DNA of 64,000 nt from Monarcha castaneiventris obscurior (taxonomy: Eukaryota > Chordata > Aves > Passeriformes > Monarchidae): the NCBI GenBank assembly GCA_026261815.1, contig JAMPIT010000417.1:6419501-6483500 (forward strand), written 5' to 3'. This document shows, piece by piece, positions 11,436 to 21,909 of the stretch (its first letter is position 1; each line of letters begins with the position of its first letter). Under the pieces are notes generated by a model. That model ran no database searches. It saw only the letters and a program-made list of their open reading frames with translations, and was not told the DNA's origin. The position numbers were made by a program, and so were the translations under genes.

Positions 11436-14080
11436 TATTTTTTGTACAACAAGAATTTCTCTTTGGTTCATTCTGTGCCTAGCCTCTCTGGAGCTTTCTG
11501 GGGACACGAAGGATTAGCCCAGCTAGCACTTCACAATGGGTTATCTGGTTTCTGACAGTGTCTGCTTATGGCCACGTGACCTTGCTGCAAGGAGCTTCAG
11601 GGAACGGCTATTGCTTTTGTCTGCCTGTGATCCCAGCCACTGATCATTTTGTCCTGTAGCATGAGGATCGCTGAGCTTGTAACCCTTACCCTGGCTAATA
11701 CGGCTGTGGATGTTGTTTCACCCTGCAAACATCCAATCCCTTTCTAAAACCTACTAAGCTATTTGACTCGCTATCCTGTTCTTGTGAATAAGTTAAAGCC
11801 TTCCCTGCTGTAACGGGAAACCAACTATTGTGTTCTGGGCTATTGGCCGTGTGCATGCTGGAAACCAGAGGCTGCTTGTTTGTCAAATACCAGTACAGGC
11901 TAAAAGCAGTCTGTTGGCTCAGCAAAGGTCTGGGAACAGGCGCCTTTGTGCAGAGGCGGAACTGAGTTCCCCACGGGTGTGTACCCTCCTCAGATGGTTA
12001 AATCAGGGTCCTGGCTCAGTGTGTGTGCCCTGTAGTCTGAGCAGAGCGTGTGCTACACTAACACGGTTGTCTTTGTGTGGTCTTGGGGTGCAGAGCCCCA
12101 GGATTTCAGCTATTCCTTTAAGGCTAGTACCAATTCCTCTAACTACTCTTTGGCTTAAATGCCTCTTCTACCTGCTCCGGCCATTTGGATAAAAGTGAAA
12201 AGCACACAAGTTGGGATTATCCTTCCCTCAAAAGTAATTTTCCCCTGCTGCAGCTGGCTTTATCTATCACTGGCCCTACAGCTATCTCAGCTGCTCCTCC
12301 CTCTCCTGCCCCCAGCTATTAATTCTGTCAGATTTCTCTTCCAAGCTTTTTGCCGTTCTGAGAGTATCAGTATGTTTTCTTCCCTGCACCATGGTTCCCT
12401 TACACAGCTTCTGGTGGATGCCATTTGCCAAGGTATTCAGAGAAATCTAGCTCACTGGTTAGAGCAAACCTATTCTCCCAAAGCAGTTCTATGGGAATAA
12501 GCAACTGCCTCTGTAGACCGGGAAGCCCATGTCAGACCTGTTATCGGCCATTTTAAATGCTGTGTTTCTTTAAAAGCAGGCCATGACATGCAGATTTTTT
12601 GTACCTGGAACTTTATCACTTCAACCAGAATTTATCACTTACCCTCAGTCAGGCCGCCCAAATTATCACACTAGGAATGCAGAAGGTTTGTACGTATTTT
12701 TTTTCTTTCCTGGAAATTTGGAAGATGAGAAAAGTTTTTCAGTGAAGGTAGAGGGAAATGAAGTAAGGAATTATTTTTTGCCTCACAAGCAATACCCCCT
12801 GGTGAGCTAATTTTAGAGCACCCCTTGTTCCTAATCATTTAGCAGGATCAGCCAGGCAGGGCTTGCCGTAGAGGTACGAGTGTCCCCATCCCTTCCCCCA
12901 TCCCCAAAAATGGCTGAGCATACTCACTTTCTTGGCACTCCCGACGCCCTCATGCTGACTGCTGGATATATCAGTCTGGATTCTGAGAGTTAAGCTGCCA
13001 TTTCTAGTTGTCCTGAGTCACTGGGCAGGTGGAGAGAGGGAGGGACAGGCTTTTTCCCCTTTGCCTTGTTTGCTCAGACAGCTCCAGGGAGCATGCCAAA
13101 TGCTGCTGGTGCTCAGATCAGTTCAGTGCCACTGCCTTTCTGGTACTTTCAGAGCATGGACGGAACATTGCCCTGAAGCTGCTAATTCAGACAAGGGTAA
13201 TGGATGCATTTTTGTAGCCCAGAAAAATAACTCTTTGCTTGCTTGGTAACGATTTCTATGCACCAGTAGATGATACCTAGGCAGGGCCTTTAGAAAATGC
13301 AGTATTTTTCACCTAAATGGATTTTGAAGTACTTGTCCAGGAGAAGGAGATTGCTTTGCAGTACTGGAGACCGGAGCATGTGCTAGAAGGGCAAGCTTCC
13401 CCACAGGGGGGGAATGAGACAAGACACGTCCTGCTGCTGTGTGCAGGCCAAGCTTTGGAAGGGTTTCGTCAGTCTGTGGAGTCCTGTGCAGCCCAGATTC
13501 AGGGGCTCCCTGGCTGCCAGCTGTGAAATACTTGTGTGGCAACAGCAGGGAAGGGTGGGAGAGACAGGGACAGTTTTGTCAACGTGGCAGCTGAACCCCC
13601 ACGGTGCTGTCTTCAAATCCTAACGCACGGAGCTAAATGTGTCTTCCTGCCATTACTTTTCTAGGTAGTGGGGGTTTTTTTATTAAAATGTTGCGTAACA
13701 AAAAAAAAATCCTTTAATTTCAAATATTTACATTGAAGGAGAGAACATGGGACCTCTTGGCCTATTAAGAAATTGGCCTCTGTTGCCAGTACTAACAAGG
13801 CATTGCTGTGTTCTGAAATGTAGGTGTTCCCTGTTACACACCCCTTCAGACCACAGCTACAGCTGAGCTCAGCAAATAGCTCTGTAACATACCTCCAGTC
13901 CCTTGAAGAACCACCTAGACCTTGTCTTGACAAAGCCCTTGAGCCCCAAGCATTACTTTTCTTTAAAAAAAGACAAAACAAAAAGAAAAGGTAGATGAAG
14001 GCCTGGAATCTGCCTGTGAGCTTTTCCCGTGGGAGCTGCACGGACAAAATCTCGCTTCTGAAACCTTATCTGCACAGGGG
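11436..14080. other. Intergenic sequence between PHF5A and TOB2, no gene seen
   Basis: Mixed-composition DNA with no open frame showing family similarity, no splice-linked exon chain and no RNA gene I can support. Confidence 0.6.
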
Positions 14081-14179
14081 CTGTTATTTTCTCATTACAG
14101 ACATCAGCTGGAGATGTTTGCCTCTTTCAATAGCAGGAAAGAATTTTCATTTCCTTGGGGTTGTCATGTGAATTGAATG

Positions 14180-14720
14180 TACAGAGGATTCAGGGTATGG
14201 CGATATTAATTATGCCCAATTATAACCTGACTCCCCTTCCTTGGCATTAAATAACCCGACCAAACGAGCTCTGTCCCAGTGGTTTGGCAATTGTTCCCCT
14301 CCCCACGCACACGTGACACGGTAGCTTTGCTTTGACGTAAGAGCCAAATGGCTGAGAGTGCAGGAGCAGATACTGTGACAGAATTCCTCTGCCTGCGTGT
14401 GTGCAAGGGCCACGCCATAATTAAAGGAGCACGGTCAAGGCACAGGTATTTTAAAGAGCCCTAATATGTGACACCCTCTTAGTAACACCTTATTAAAACA
14501 ATAATAGAATTTTAGAAATGTAATTGCTCCTTTTTTTTGCTTAATGATGCTAAAAATAGCTCAGTCATTTTAATTTCCTGATCTCTGGCTGACAGCATGG
14601 TTTTGTTTCCAGCAAAGCAAGGGAATAATTGGGGGAAAAAAACCCGAAGCAACAAGGTGTTCATTTGTAACTAAATTCCTTTTAAAATAGGAGTGATGAA
14701 AATAAGGCTGCTCATAATAG
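14180..14720. promoter_or_regulatory. AT-rich candidate enhancer with homeodomain-like and MEF2 motifs
   Basis: The segment has several TAAT/ATTA cores (for example ATTAATTATG near 14206), a perfect MEF2 consensus CTAAAAATAG at 14550-14559, and the run TTAATGATGC just before it. This motif-dense, low-CpG composition is typical of conserved non-coding enhancers. Conservation cannot be judged from one sequence, so the call is tentative. Confidence 0.3.
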
Positions 14721-15420
14721 CTCTCATAAATCTTCCCCTTCTCTTTCCCCTTCCCCTCCAGAAAAAAAACAGCTTCACAAGTTGTTGGTTTTTTTCTTTA
14801 ATCAGTGGGAAAACGAGCAAAGGTGGCTGCTGTGTCTGGGAAGGAACATTAATAGATTTCTTAAGACATGGTGTTGGCTGGCCTCAAAAGAAATGCTCTT
14901 CCGTGGCAAAGGCAGTACCTGAGCTAAAGTGTTCCTGATTGAGGGAGGACAAACCAAACCCAGAAGGTGGCCGAGGACTGTTGTGGGAATGGGGCAAGAA
15001 ATGAACTTTGTATCTTTGCACTTGGGAGATGGTTGCCAGGCCAGCTACCCCTGCTGCAATAGGGACTGCGGTAATGCTTGTGTCACCCTCTGCTTGTGTC
15101 AGTACTGAAGACGTAGGACACACGGCTGGGAGAGCCTGGAAACACCATTCTTGCTGTCCTTTCTGCTAGTTTGGAGTGTTACTTGGCTCAAAAGCTGCTT
15201 TATGTGTGGACAGCAAGCAGTCTTTGCAAGTGGTGTGTGTGCAAGGTGGTGTGACCTTGGACTGTAAAATACACGGCCTGGGGAGGCCTGTCGGCATTTT
15301 CTTCATTTTCCTGCAACTAGTAATGGGTGTGCTTTGAAATAAAGGGTGTGGATCTGTGCGTGCTGGGTGAGAGTGCCTTCAGCTTGCCAGTGGGCGGTGC
15401 AGCTCAGCCTTTGGCGGTGG
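14721..15420. other. Intergenic sequence upstream of the TOB2 CpG island, nothing recognised
   Basis: No coding, RNA or repeat feature is supported. GC content rises toward the right end, where the TOB2 island begins. Confidence 0.6.
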
Positions 15421-15576
15421 AGGTGCCGCCATCGGCCCCTGGCCCCAGGGATGGCCATCACCATGGTTGTCCTTCCCCAGGGCAGCCTGTACCCCCGCAC
15501 CCTGCCCGGAGCCGCGAACGCTCCGCGGTGCGGGGCGGGAGCACCCGGGACGGACTAGGCCGCGGCCGGCCCGGTG

Positions 15577-15593
15577 ACTACATCTCCCGGCAG
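15577..15593 (+). promoter_or_regulatory. ZNF143/THAP11-like site
   Basis: ACTACATCTCCCGGCAG closely matches the ACTACAnnTCCCAGCATGC family of sites bound by ZNF143 and THAP11 at many vertebrate promoters. It is 58 bp upstream of the first CCAAT box. Confidence 0.55.
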
Positions 15594-15650
15594 TCCCCGC
15601 GCCGCGCCCGCCGCGCACACCCCCTTGGGCTCACTGGCTGAGGCAGCGCT

Positions 15651-15686
15651 CCAATCGGAAGGTGCCGCCGGGCCCGGCCAGCCAAT
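15651..15686 (+). promoter_or_regulatory. TOB2: Paired CCAAT boxes (NF-Y type)
   Basis: CCAAT occurs at 15651-15655 and 15682-15686, both on the plus strand and 31 bp apart, about three helical turns. Spacing near 30 bp is common for cooperating NF-Y sites. Their orientation and position fit a plus-strand start site near 15.73-15.80 kb. A GTTGCTAA (RFX-like half site) follows at about 15695-15702. Confidence 0.55.
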
Positions 15687-15713
15687 GGGAAGGCTGTTGC
15701 TAACACGCCGCAG

Positions 15714-15723
15714 TTATTTTTAG
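15714..15723 (+). promoter_or_regulatory. TOB2: MEF2 consensus site
   Basis: TTATTTTTAG fits YTAWWWWTAR exactly and stands out as an AT island within GC-rich DNA, 28 bp after the second CCAAT box. Confidence 0.5.
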
Positions 15724-15749
15724 CACGGCCGGCGCTCGCGCACCTTGCG

Positions 15750-16746
15750 GGTCTCTCGTCTCCGCCGCGGCGGGGCCGGTCCTGCTCTGTTGGAGGCGGA
15801 GGCACACGGGCGTGCTGAGACAAAATAGTCCGGGGGGGGCGGAGAGCTCGTGCCGGGGGCGGGGTCTCCGTCCCCGTCTCGGGGTCGCCCGTGCTGCTCC
15901 TGCCCTCCCCGCGGTGACACCAGCGCGCCCGGCTTGGCCTTGCCCCGCTGTTCCCCGGGGAGATGCGCTCGTAGCCCCCCCGGGCTCCCCGTCCCCATCG
16001 GGGTCCTGAGGGGTTTGCAATGACGGAGGGAGCCGGGATTTCTCGTGGGCACGTCGCCCCGAGGTGTTCCGCTCTAGCGGGGCGGGGGGCTCCACCACGG
16101 GGGTTTTCCCAGACGTGACTGGGGCGTGCAGGGAATTGACCCTTCGGGAGTCCCGGAGCCGGCCTTGACACCGAGCCGGGGCTTGACAGCGCCCGTCGTG
16201 CGCGGGGCGGGGACCACGCCGGCCGGTCCCGTCCCTGCCCGCTCCGTTCCATCCCCCCCACCTCCCCGTCGCCTCGGGCTACGCCGCCAGGGGAAATCCT
16301 CAGGTCAATCCCCGCTGCGGCCGCGGCCCCTTCCTCTCCCTTGCGCTCGATGCGGGATGCTCCCGGTGCCCGGGGGGCAGCAGAGGGGGTTCCGCCGGCC
16401 CAGCCCCCCCCCCGTCCATCCCGGGGCGCTGCGGACGCCGACGGGAGGGGGAAGTAGTCCCGGCCCGCCCCCCGCGGCCGCATCACGCGGGGCGGGAGCG
16501 GATCCGTGCGCCGAGAGGTTGCTAAGGGTGAAAGTTTGCCGTGAGTTGGCTCACTCGGGGCCAGGGCGCGGGCGGCTCTGGGGACACGGCAGCGGCATCC
16601 ACACCACAGCACCGGGCCCGCCCCGCGCCGCCGGGGACAAGGGAGGGAGGGGACGGACGAGACGGGGCAGAGCAGAGACCCGCCGGCAGCGCCCACGGCC
16701 CCCACGACAGCCGCCAGCAGCCGCCGGCCCTGGAGCCGAGGACGAA
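15750..16746 (+). other. TOB2: Probable TOB2 non-coding exon 1 (start uncertain)
   Basis: Vertebrate TOB2 has a non-coding first exon spliced to a single coding exon. The best donor in the island is GAA|GTAAGT at 16747, so the exon is taken to end at 16746. The start is a guess from the CCAAT boxes; initiation may be several hundred bases further right. A weaker alternative donor (GCC|GTGAGT) occurs at 16540. Confidence 0.45.
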
Positions 16747-19700
16747 GTAAGTGGGGCCGGGGGCGCTTCCCTCCCCCACACCCCTTCTCGGGCCGGGCCC
16801 CCCCAGCGCGCGTCCTCTCTGTGCGCTCGGTCTGAGGGGCCTCATCGTTCCCCCATCGCCAGGGACGGCGATCTGCCCGTCCGTGGGGTCACTGTGCGGC
16901 TGTGGCCTCCGGGGGGATTAGCGGGGTTTCAAGGGAGAAGAATGGGGGTTAAAGTCATTGGTCGGGGACGCTTTGCAGTGCCCCAGTTCACCATTTCGTT
17001 CCCTTCAGCCCAGTTTGAGGGGCGGGGGGGACGGGAGCGGGATGCGGCTCAGCCCCAGCCCTAGCAGCCCCAAAAAAGGCAGGCTGGGCCCGAGGGCGGC
17101 GGCGGGCACCCTGGGCTCCCGGGGAAGGGGGATGTCGCCTGGGTGTTCCCTTCGTGCACGACGAGCTCCGTGGGGGAGAAGCCCGGCGACAACAAAGGCG
17201 CTGTCGGGGCTGGGCTGGGCTGCCCCCCCCACCCCCCCCATCTCCCCCGGACACCCCGATCTGCGGTGCCCCGCTGGGCGTGCGGGGCCGGGAGCTCGCC
17301 CTGGTTGACATGTCCGCATCCATCCGACCGCTCTGTTGGGATCCTTGCTTGCGACCTCGCGTGCCCCGCTGGGGCGAAGGGGACAAGCAGCGAGGGGCGG
17401 GGGAGAGCGACAGAAGGATACTGAGCTTGTGGCCTCCCGGGCTCCGTCCCGCAGCCGTGGCGGGGGAGCAGCTGCGGGGTGGGACGCGCCCGCCCGTCCC
17501 TGCCGAGAGAGGGAGGGAGGGAAGGGAAGGGTAGAAGGGGGCGGCTGCCCGGCGGTCCCGGGCCGCGGGGCGTGTTCCCGGCCGTGGGCAGCGCCGGGAA
17601 GGGCGGGCGGGCCCCAGCGCGCATGTGCCCTGGAAAATTTTGTGCCCTGCCCCGCCGGGGGACGCGGCGGGCCGGGCGCGGGGCGCGCCGGGAGCTGCAG
17701 TCCGGGCAGAAGTAGGTCGCGGGGCGGGGAGCGGGGCAGGACTACAGCTCCCGGCGTGCCGGGGCCGGCCGGGCACCGGGGATGGAGCGGGCACGGGGCT
17801 CGTCCCCCCGCGGGGCCGCTCGTCTGGCGGGGGGAGCCTCTCTGCCGCCCTTGGGGGTGTTGGGAAGGGCGCTCTCGTTCCAGACGGGTGTGCCCGGCTC
17901 TGGGACCGCAGGCTGTCTGTTCAGGTCCCGAGGCGGCGGCCAGCCCGTTCCCGGGGCCGGGCCTCCTTCGGGATCTCGAACGGGGATACCCGCAAGGTCA
18001 CCCACCGTGTTGGTGTAGCCAGGAGGAGAGGGAATCGTTCCTGTGTTCCTTCTTCTCTCTTGTAAGTGATGGTCTGGCCTCTCCCCTTCAGCATACCGAT
18101 AAACGGGGAGTCTGAGGGGGGCTCCTTTGTTCCCTGCCAGCACCTCGGTGCTGTACAGTAAGCCTTTACTTTGAAAATGCTGGCCTTTATGGAAGCCTGC
18201 TCAGAATACCTCTTACAATTGGTATTCGGTAGTTTCTTCTCTCAGAGCCATGCTGCTTCAGCTGGTTTTTGGTGGGTTTTGGGTTTTTAAAATTTTTTTT
18301 AAATGATTTTATCACTTTCTAGTGCAGTAGAAAGAAATTGAGAGGATCCTCCTGGAGCATATCTTGCCACATCAACAGTCTGAGGAGCCAGTGACTTTTT
18401 TTGTGCCTCCTGCAGGTATCAGTTGTATGCCACTACCTTGGCAGCTGTTGGTGTTATTAGGCTAATCAACTTACTTTTTTCATAAACAAGGTACAGAGTA
18501 TTCTCTTTTTAGGAAAACAAGAGAAAAGAATAAAGGAGACAATGATGTATAATGGTGCATTCTCACTGCTTTCTGCAAAAAGTTGATGAGGATCTGGACT
18601 CCTCATTGTATATTGAGACATTTGTGTTGCAGATTGGGAAAGAAAGAGTGGCCAAAATTTGTTAACACCCTATCTTTTATATCTGATTTCTTATTAGATT
18701 TTGGATCTGGATTAGAATTTATCACAAGATTAATTACAAGCTGGCTGTTCTCTTCCTGCTTAACTTGCTGAGATCCCCAAGGTGTCCTCTCTTTCGAATG
18801 TCTCAAAGCCAAAGTAGTTAGAGAGCTCCATGTAATCCTCCCTTGAGGTAGTATAGTCCATACAAACTCTTGTTAGGGTTTAGATATGGTCTTTTAGGGG
18901 TTTGCTTCATACTTCATTTCTGTGGAAAAGGCTCAGTCTCTGTGCCAAGACTTTTGCCTTCTGAAAATGGCTTCTCCTTACTGTTCTTAGAAAAAGCTGT
19001 GGTTGCTTTTTTCTTTGGTGTTCATCTGTTCTTACTTGGACTTGATCAGGTTGCAGACCTACCAAAGTTTGTTACATTACAGTCATTCCTTAAATCAGTT
19101 TTTAAAGGCAAGACTTCTTTTTCATTTCCTTGTTCCTGCGTGTTTTATGTTGCTGAATCAAACCCAAAGGGGGTTCCTTCCAGAACTGGCCTCCCTGTTG
19201 GCAGATTTGAGGTGTGGGATCTATTTCTGGTTACCATCATCCTGAAGCTAAGCCTCTGTGAACTTGGCGTAGTACAGAAAAAGCATAGAATCTGCATCCC
19301 TTTTTTGCAGTAAAGCTTCAAAATACTTGCGGGCTTCTTTAAAAATTATTCAGTCCTTCCTGTCCACTAAACTAGACCAAGCAAACAAGTCTGGTCAGTT
19401 TTTTAATTTCTTCTGACTTAAGCCAGCATGGATATCTGGTTGTGCTGCTGGGATTTTTCAGGGGAATGCTGACAATGTATGTTTGTACTCCATCCCCACC
19501 CCCAAATAATTGTCACACATCGTAAACATTGGCTTGAGTGCTGTGCAGGAACATCCCTAAAGCCCATTTTAGGAAGACGGTTGAACACAGTGTATCTCTT
19601 TGAGCAAGGTGAGAGCAGCTGAAGAGAGAGCGGCCTCTGACTAAGCTGCCAGTTAAAAACTGGATATTCTTCTTTCCCCTGGAGAGGCGTGTAGGTTACT

Positions 19701-20800
19701 GGAAGTGTGCTTCCTCTTAAAATATCTGTGGGATTCATCTTCTTTGGATGAGTGACAGAGTGTAGTGCTGACATACCTGGTTTGGTGTGGGGTTTTTTTG
19801 TACCCAGACAAACATTGCAAATCTGTGTGTAATGGGAGAGTTGAGTGTTGTGGTTTTGCATTGTGCTTTTGTGGGTTCTCTCCATTTTGGAGACTTCCTC
19901 ACAAGGCAGAGAGAGAGAGGAGGGGAGGATTACTTCAATCTTTGGCAAGCAATTTCAGTTTTTATTAAGTAGGTACATGATCCTGGCAGAGCTCATCTTC
20001 CCTCTGTGCAGGGATAAGCGATGTGAGCTGTATTGGACAGGCTGTTGGCACGTGTGTGTTTTGTGACCCTATGCACGTTTCCTGTCCCATTCTCCCCCCC
20101 GAATTAAACTGAGATTTTATGCTTGTAGCTAGGCAGAGTCTCAACTGGGTACACTTAATAAGATATGTGCTTGCCAGTCAAGGGGATAGTAAACATGGGC
20201 TGGCAGCTGGTGCCTCGGCCCCCTCCCTCGCTCCTTGTCGTCCCTTCTGCGCTTGTGCCAGCAGGACGTGGCACCCGGCACAACCACCCAGCCTCCCGGA
20301 GGAGAGGCTGGCCCTGCCATCCCGAGCACGAGCAGGTCTCCGCACAAAGCTGCTGAGCGAGTCACGAGGCTGTTCAGGTGCTGCACTTGTGCTCTGGAGA
20401 GGCTGGTGCAGGTGAGCTGTGCTGGAAGCAGCTGAGTGCCGGGGCAGGAGAGGTGTGTTAGATGTGCTGACAGAGCTCTGCCAGAGCAGACAGTGGCCTG
20501 CCGGGTTACAGCAGCAGTGCTTGGCAGCGAGGTGAGTGTGATGTACGTACTTGCGTGCGGGTAGTGGCTACACCCTTATTTCTTCTGAAAGAGGAGCAGG
20601 GAGACTCCTCCCTACCGGCATCCCTCTGTTCTGAAGACCAGTAGATTTGTGGTGACTCTTCTAGAGAGCATTACTTCTTGTTAGTATTTGTGCAAACTGC
20701 TCATTCTGCTTTGTTCATGAAAAGGCACGTTGTTTATCTCAACAGGTGGAGAGTTGTTGTCTTCTCTAGTCTTCATCCATCCTTTTCTCTCTTTCCCTAG
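16747..20800 (+). other. TOB2: TOB2 intron 1
   Basis: Runs from the GTAAGT donor to a polypyrimidine tract and CCCTAG at 20800. The first 1.2 kb is CpG island; the rest is ordinary non-coding sequence. I see no other gene in it. Confidence 0.55.
17682..17760. promoter_or_regulatory. Inverted pair of ZNF143-like sites
   Basis: Two 22-bp arms, 17682-17703 and 17739-17760, are reverse complements of each other at 20 of 22 positions. The right arm contains ACTACAGCTCCCGGCGTGC, close to the ZNF143/THAP11 consensus; the left arm is the same site on the minus strand. The 35-bp spacer contains a GC box (GGGGCGGGGA). Confidence 0.6.
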
Positions 20801-20886
20801 GTCTCTTTGGAGTCAAAACTTGTCTATGTTTCTGTCATTTTGTCACTTTTAATACACTGCCCTGACTTGCTTGCTGCGAAGAGAGT
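20801..20886 (+). other. TOB2: TOB2 exon 2 leader
   Basis: Begins after a pyrimidine-rich tract ending CCCTAG and runs to the TOB2 start codon. It contains a nine-codon upstream ORF, listed separately. Confidence 0.65.
20826..20852 (+). CDS. Upstream ORF in the TOB2 leader (8 residues plus stop)
   Basis: ATG at 20826 opens a frame encoding MFLSFCHF and closes with TAA at 20850-20852, 34 bases before the TOB2 ATG. Its start context is weak: T at -3, T at +4. If exon 2 begins at 20801, every TOB2 mRNA carries it, and it could dampen translation by requiring leaky scanning or reinitiation. Translation itself is not shown. Confidence 0.35.
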   Translation: MFLSFCHF

Positions 20887-21909
20887 ATGCATCTGGAGAT
20901 CAAAGTTGCTCTTAACTTCATCATCTCATACCTGTACAACAAGCTTCCTCGGAGGCGGGCAGACCTGTTCGGTGAGGAGCTAGAGCGCCTGCTGAAGAAG
21001 AAATATGAGGGTCACTGGTACCCAGAGAAACCTCTGAAGGGATCTGGCTATCGCTGTGTTCATATAGGGGAGACGGTGGATCCGGTGGTGGAGCTGGCAG
21101 CCAAGCGGAGCGGGCTGGCTGTGGAGGATGTACGTGCCAATGTGCCAGAAGAGCTGAGTGTCTGGATTGATCCTTTTGAGGTTTCCTACCAGATCGGTGA
21201 GAAGGGCTCTGTTAAGGTTCTCTACCTAGATGACAGTGAGGGCTGCAGTGCCACAGAGCTGGACAAAGAAATCAAGAGCAGCTTCAACCCCGATGCCCAG
21301 GTATTTGTCCCTATCGGGAGCCATGACAACTCGCTGTCCAACTCTCCGTCCCCCTCCTTTGGCCAGTCGCCCAGCCCCACCTTCATCCCTCGCTCTGCAC
21401 AGCCCATCACTTTCACCACTGCCACCTTTGCTGCCACCAAGTTTGGCTCAACCAAGATGAAGAAGGGCGGAGGAGCCGGAGGAGGGGGCGGCGGAGCAGG
21501 GGCTGTGCAGCAGCCGAGAATGGTCAGGTCTCCCACCACCAACCTGCTGAAGCACAAGGGCCTCTCCCTGTCTATGCACTCTCTGAACTTCGTCGGGAGC
21601 GCTGGGAGCCAAGCCCCACAGTCACAGCTCTCCCCCAATGCCAAGGAGTTCGTTTACAGTGGCGGCTCGCCGGGAGCCAGCAGTCTCTTCTTCGATGGTG
21701 TTGCCAGTGAGAGCCAGGCCAGCAGCATCCCGCCAGCATCGCAGTTCAACGCCAGCACAGGTGGTACCTTTGATATGGCTCAGGTCTTCGGTGGCAGCAC
21801 CAATAGCCTCTTTTTGGAGAAGTCTCCCTTCGTGGAAGGACTCAGCTACAACCTGAATGCCATGCAGTATCCTAGCCAGTCGTTCCAGCCCGTCGTCCTG
21901 GCTAACTGA
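20887..21909 (+). CDS. TOB2: Transducer of ERBB2, 2 (Tob2), complete single-exon coding region
   Basis: Tob2 is a BTG/Tob anti-proliferative adaptor. Its amino domain binds the CNOT7/CNOT8 (CAF1) deadenylases and its PAM2 motifs bind cytoplasmic poly(A)-binding protein, bringing CCR4-NOT to mRNA tails. The 340-residue product is close to human Tob2 (344). The BTG domain covers residues 1-115, with box A about 40-60 ([10 protein letters not shown]) and box B about 90-108 ([15 protein letters not shown]). PAM2-like motifs lie at about 131-143 ([13 protein letters not shown]) and 246-257 ([12 protein letters not shown]). The middle is Ser/Pro-rich, with a glycine run at about 194-205. The carboxyl end ([17 protein letters not shown]) is family-typical. 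ATG has A at -3. The Ala/Gly-rich linker differs from mammals, as expected for a disordered segment. Paralogue TOB1 is less likely given the tail sequence and the PHF5A/TEF neighbours. Confidence 0.97.
   Translation: MHLEIKVALNFIISYLYNKLPRRRADLFGEELERLLKKKYEGHWYPEKPLKGSGYRCVHIGETVDPVVELAAKRSGLAVEDVRANVPEELSVWIDPFEVSYQIGEKGSVKVLYLDDSEGCSATELDKEIKSSFNPDAQVFVPIGSHDNSLSNSPSPSFGQSPSPTFIPRSAQPITFTTATFAATKFGSTKMKKGGGAGGGGGGAGAVQQPRMVRSPTTNLLKHKGLSLSMHSLNFVGSAGSQAPQSQLSPNAKEFVYSGGSPGASSLFFDGVASESQASSIPPASQFNASTGGTFDMAQVFGGSTNSLFLEKSPFVEGLSYNLNAMQYPSQSFQPVVLAN

Larger units (their letters stand above)
15420..17970. promoter_or_regulatory. TOB2: TOB2 CpG island (promoter, first exon and start of intron 1)
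   Basis: About 2.5 kb of very GC-rich, CpG-dense sequence precedes and covers the probable TOB2 first exon. It contains two CCAAT boxes 31 bp apart (15651 and 15682), a MEF2 consensus (15714-15723), a ZNF143-like site at 15577 and an inverted pair of ZNF143-like sites at 17682-17703 and 17739-17760. No TATA box is evident. The island is unusually long and may hold more than one start site. Long open frames on both strands here are composition artefacts. Confidence 0.75.

Noticed and set aside
15578..16705. 375-codon minus-strand open frame in the TOB2 CpG island
   Set aside because: Pro/Arg/Gly/Ala-rich translation with no recognisable domain, and other frames are open too. GC-rich DNA contains few stop codons, so this is composition, not coding.
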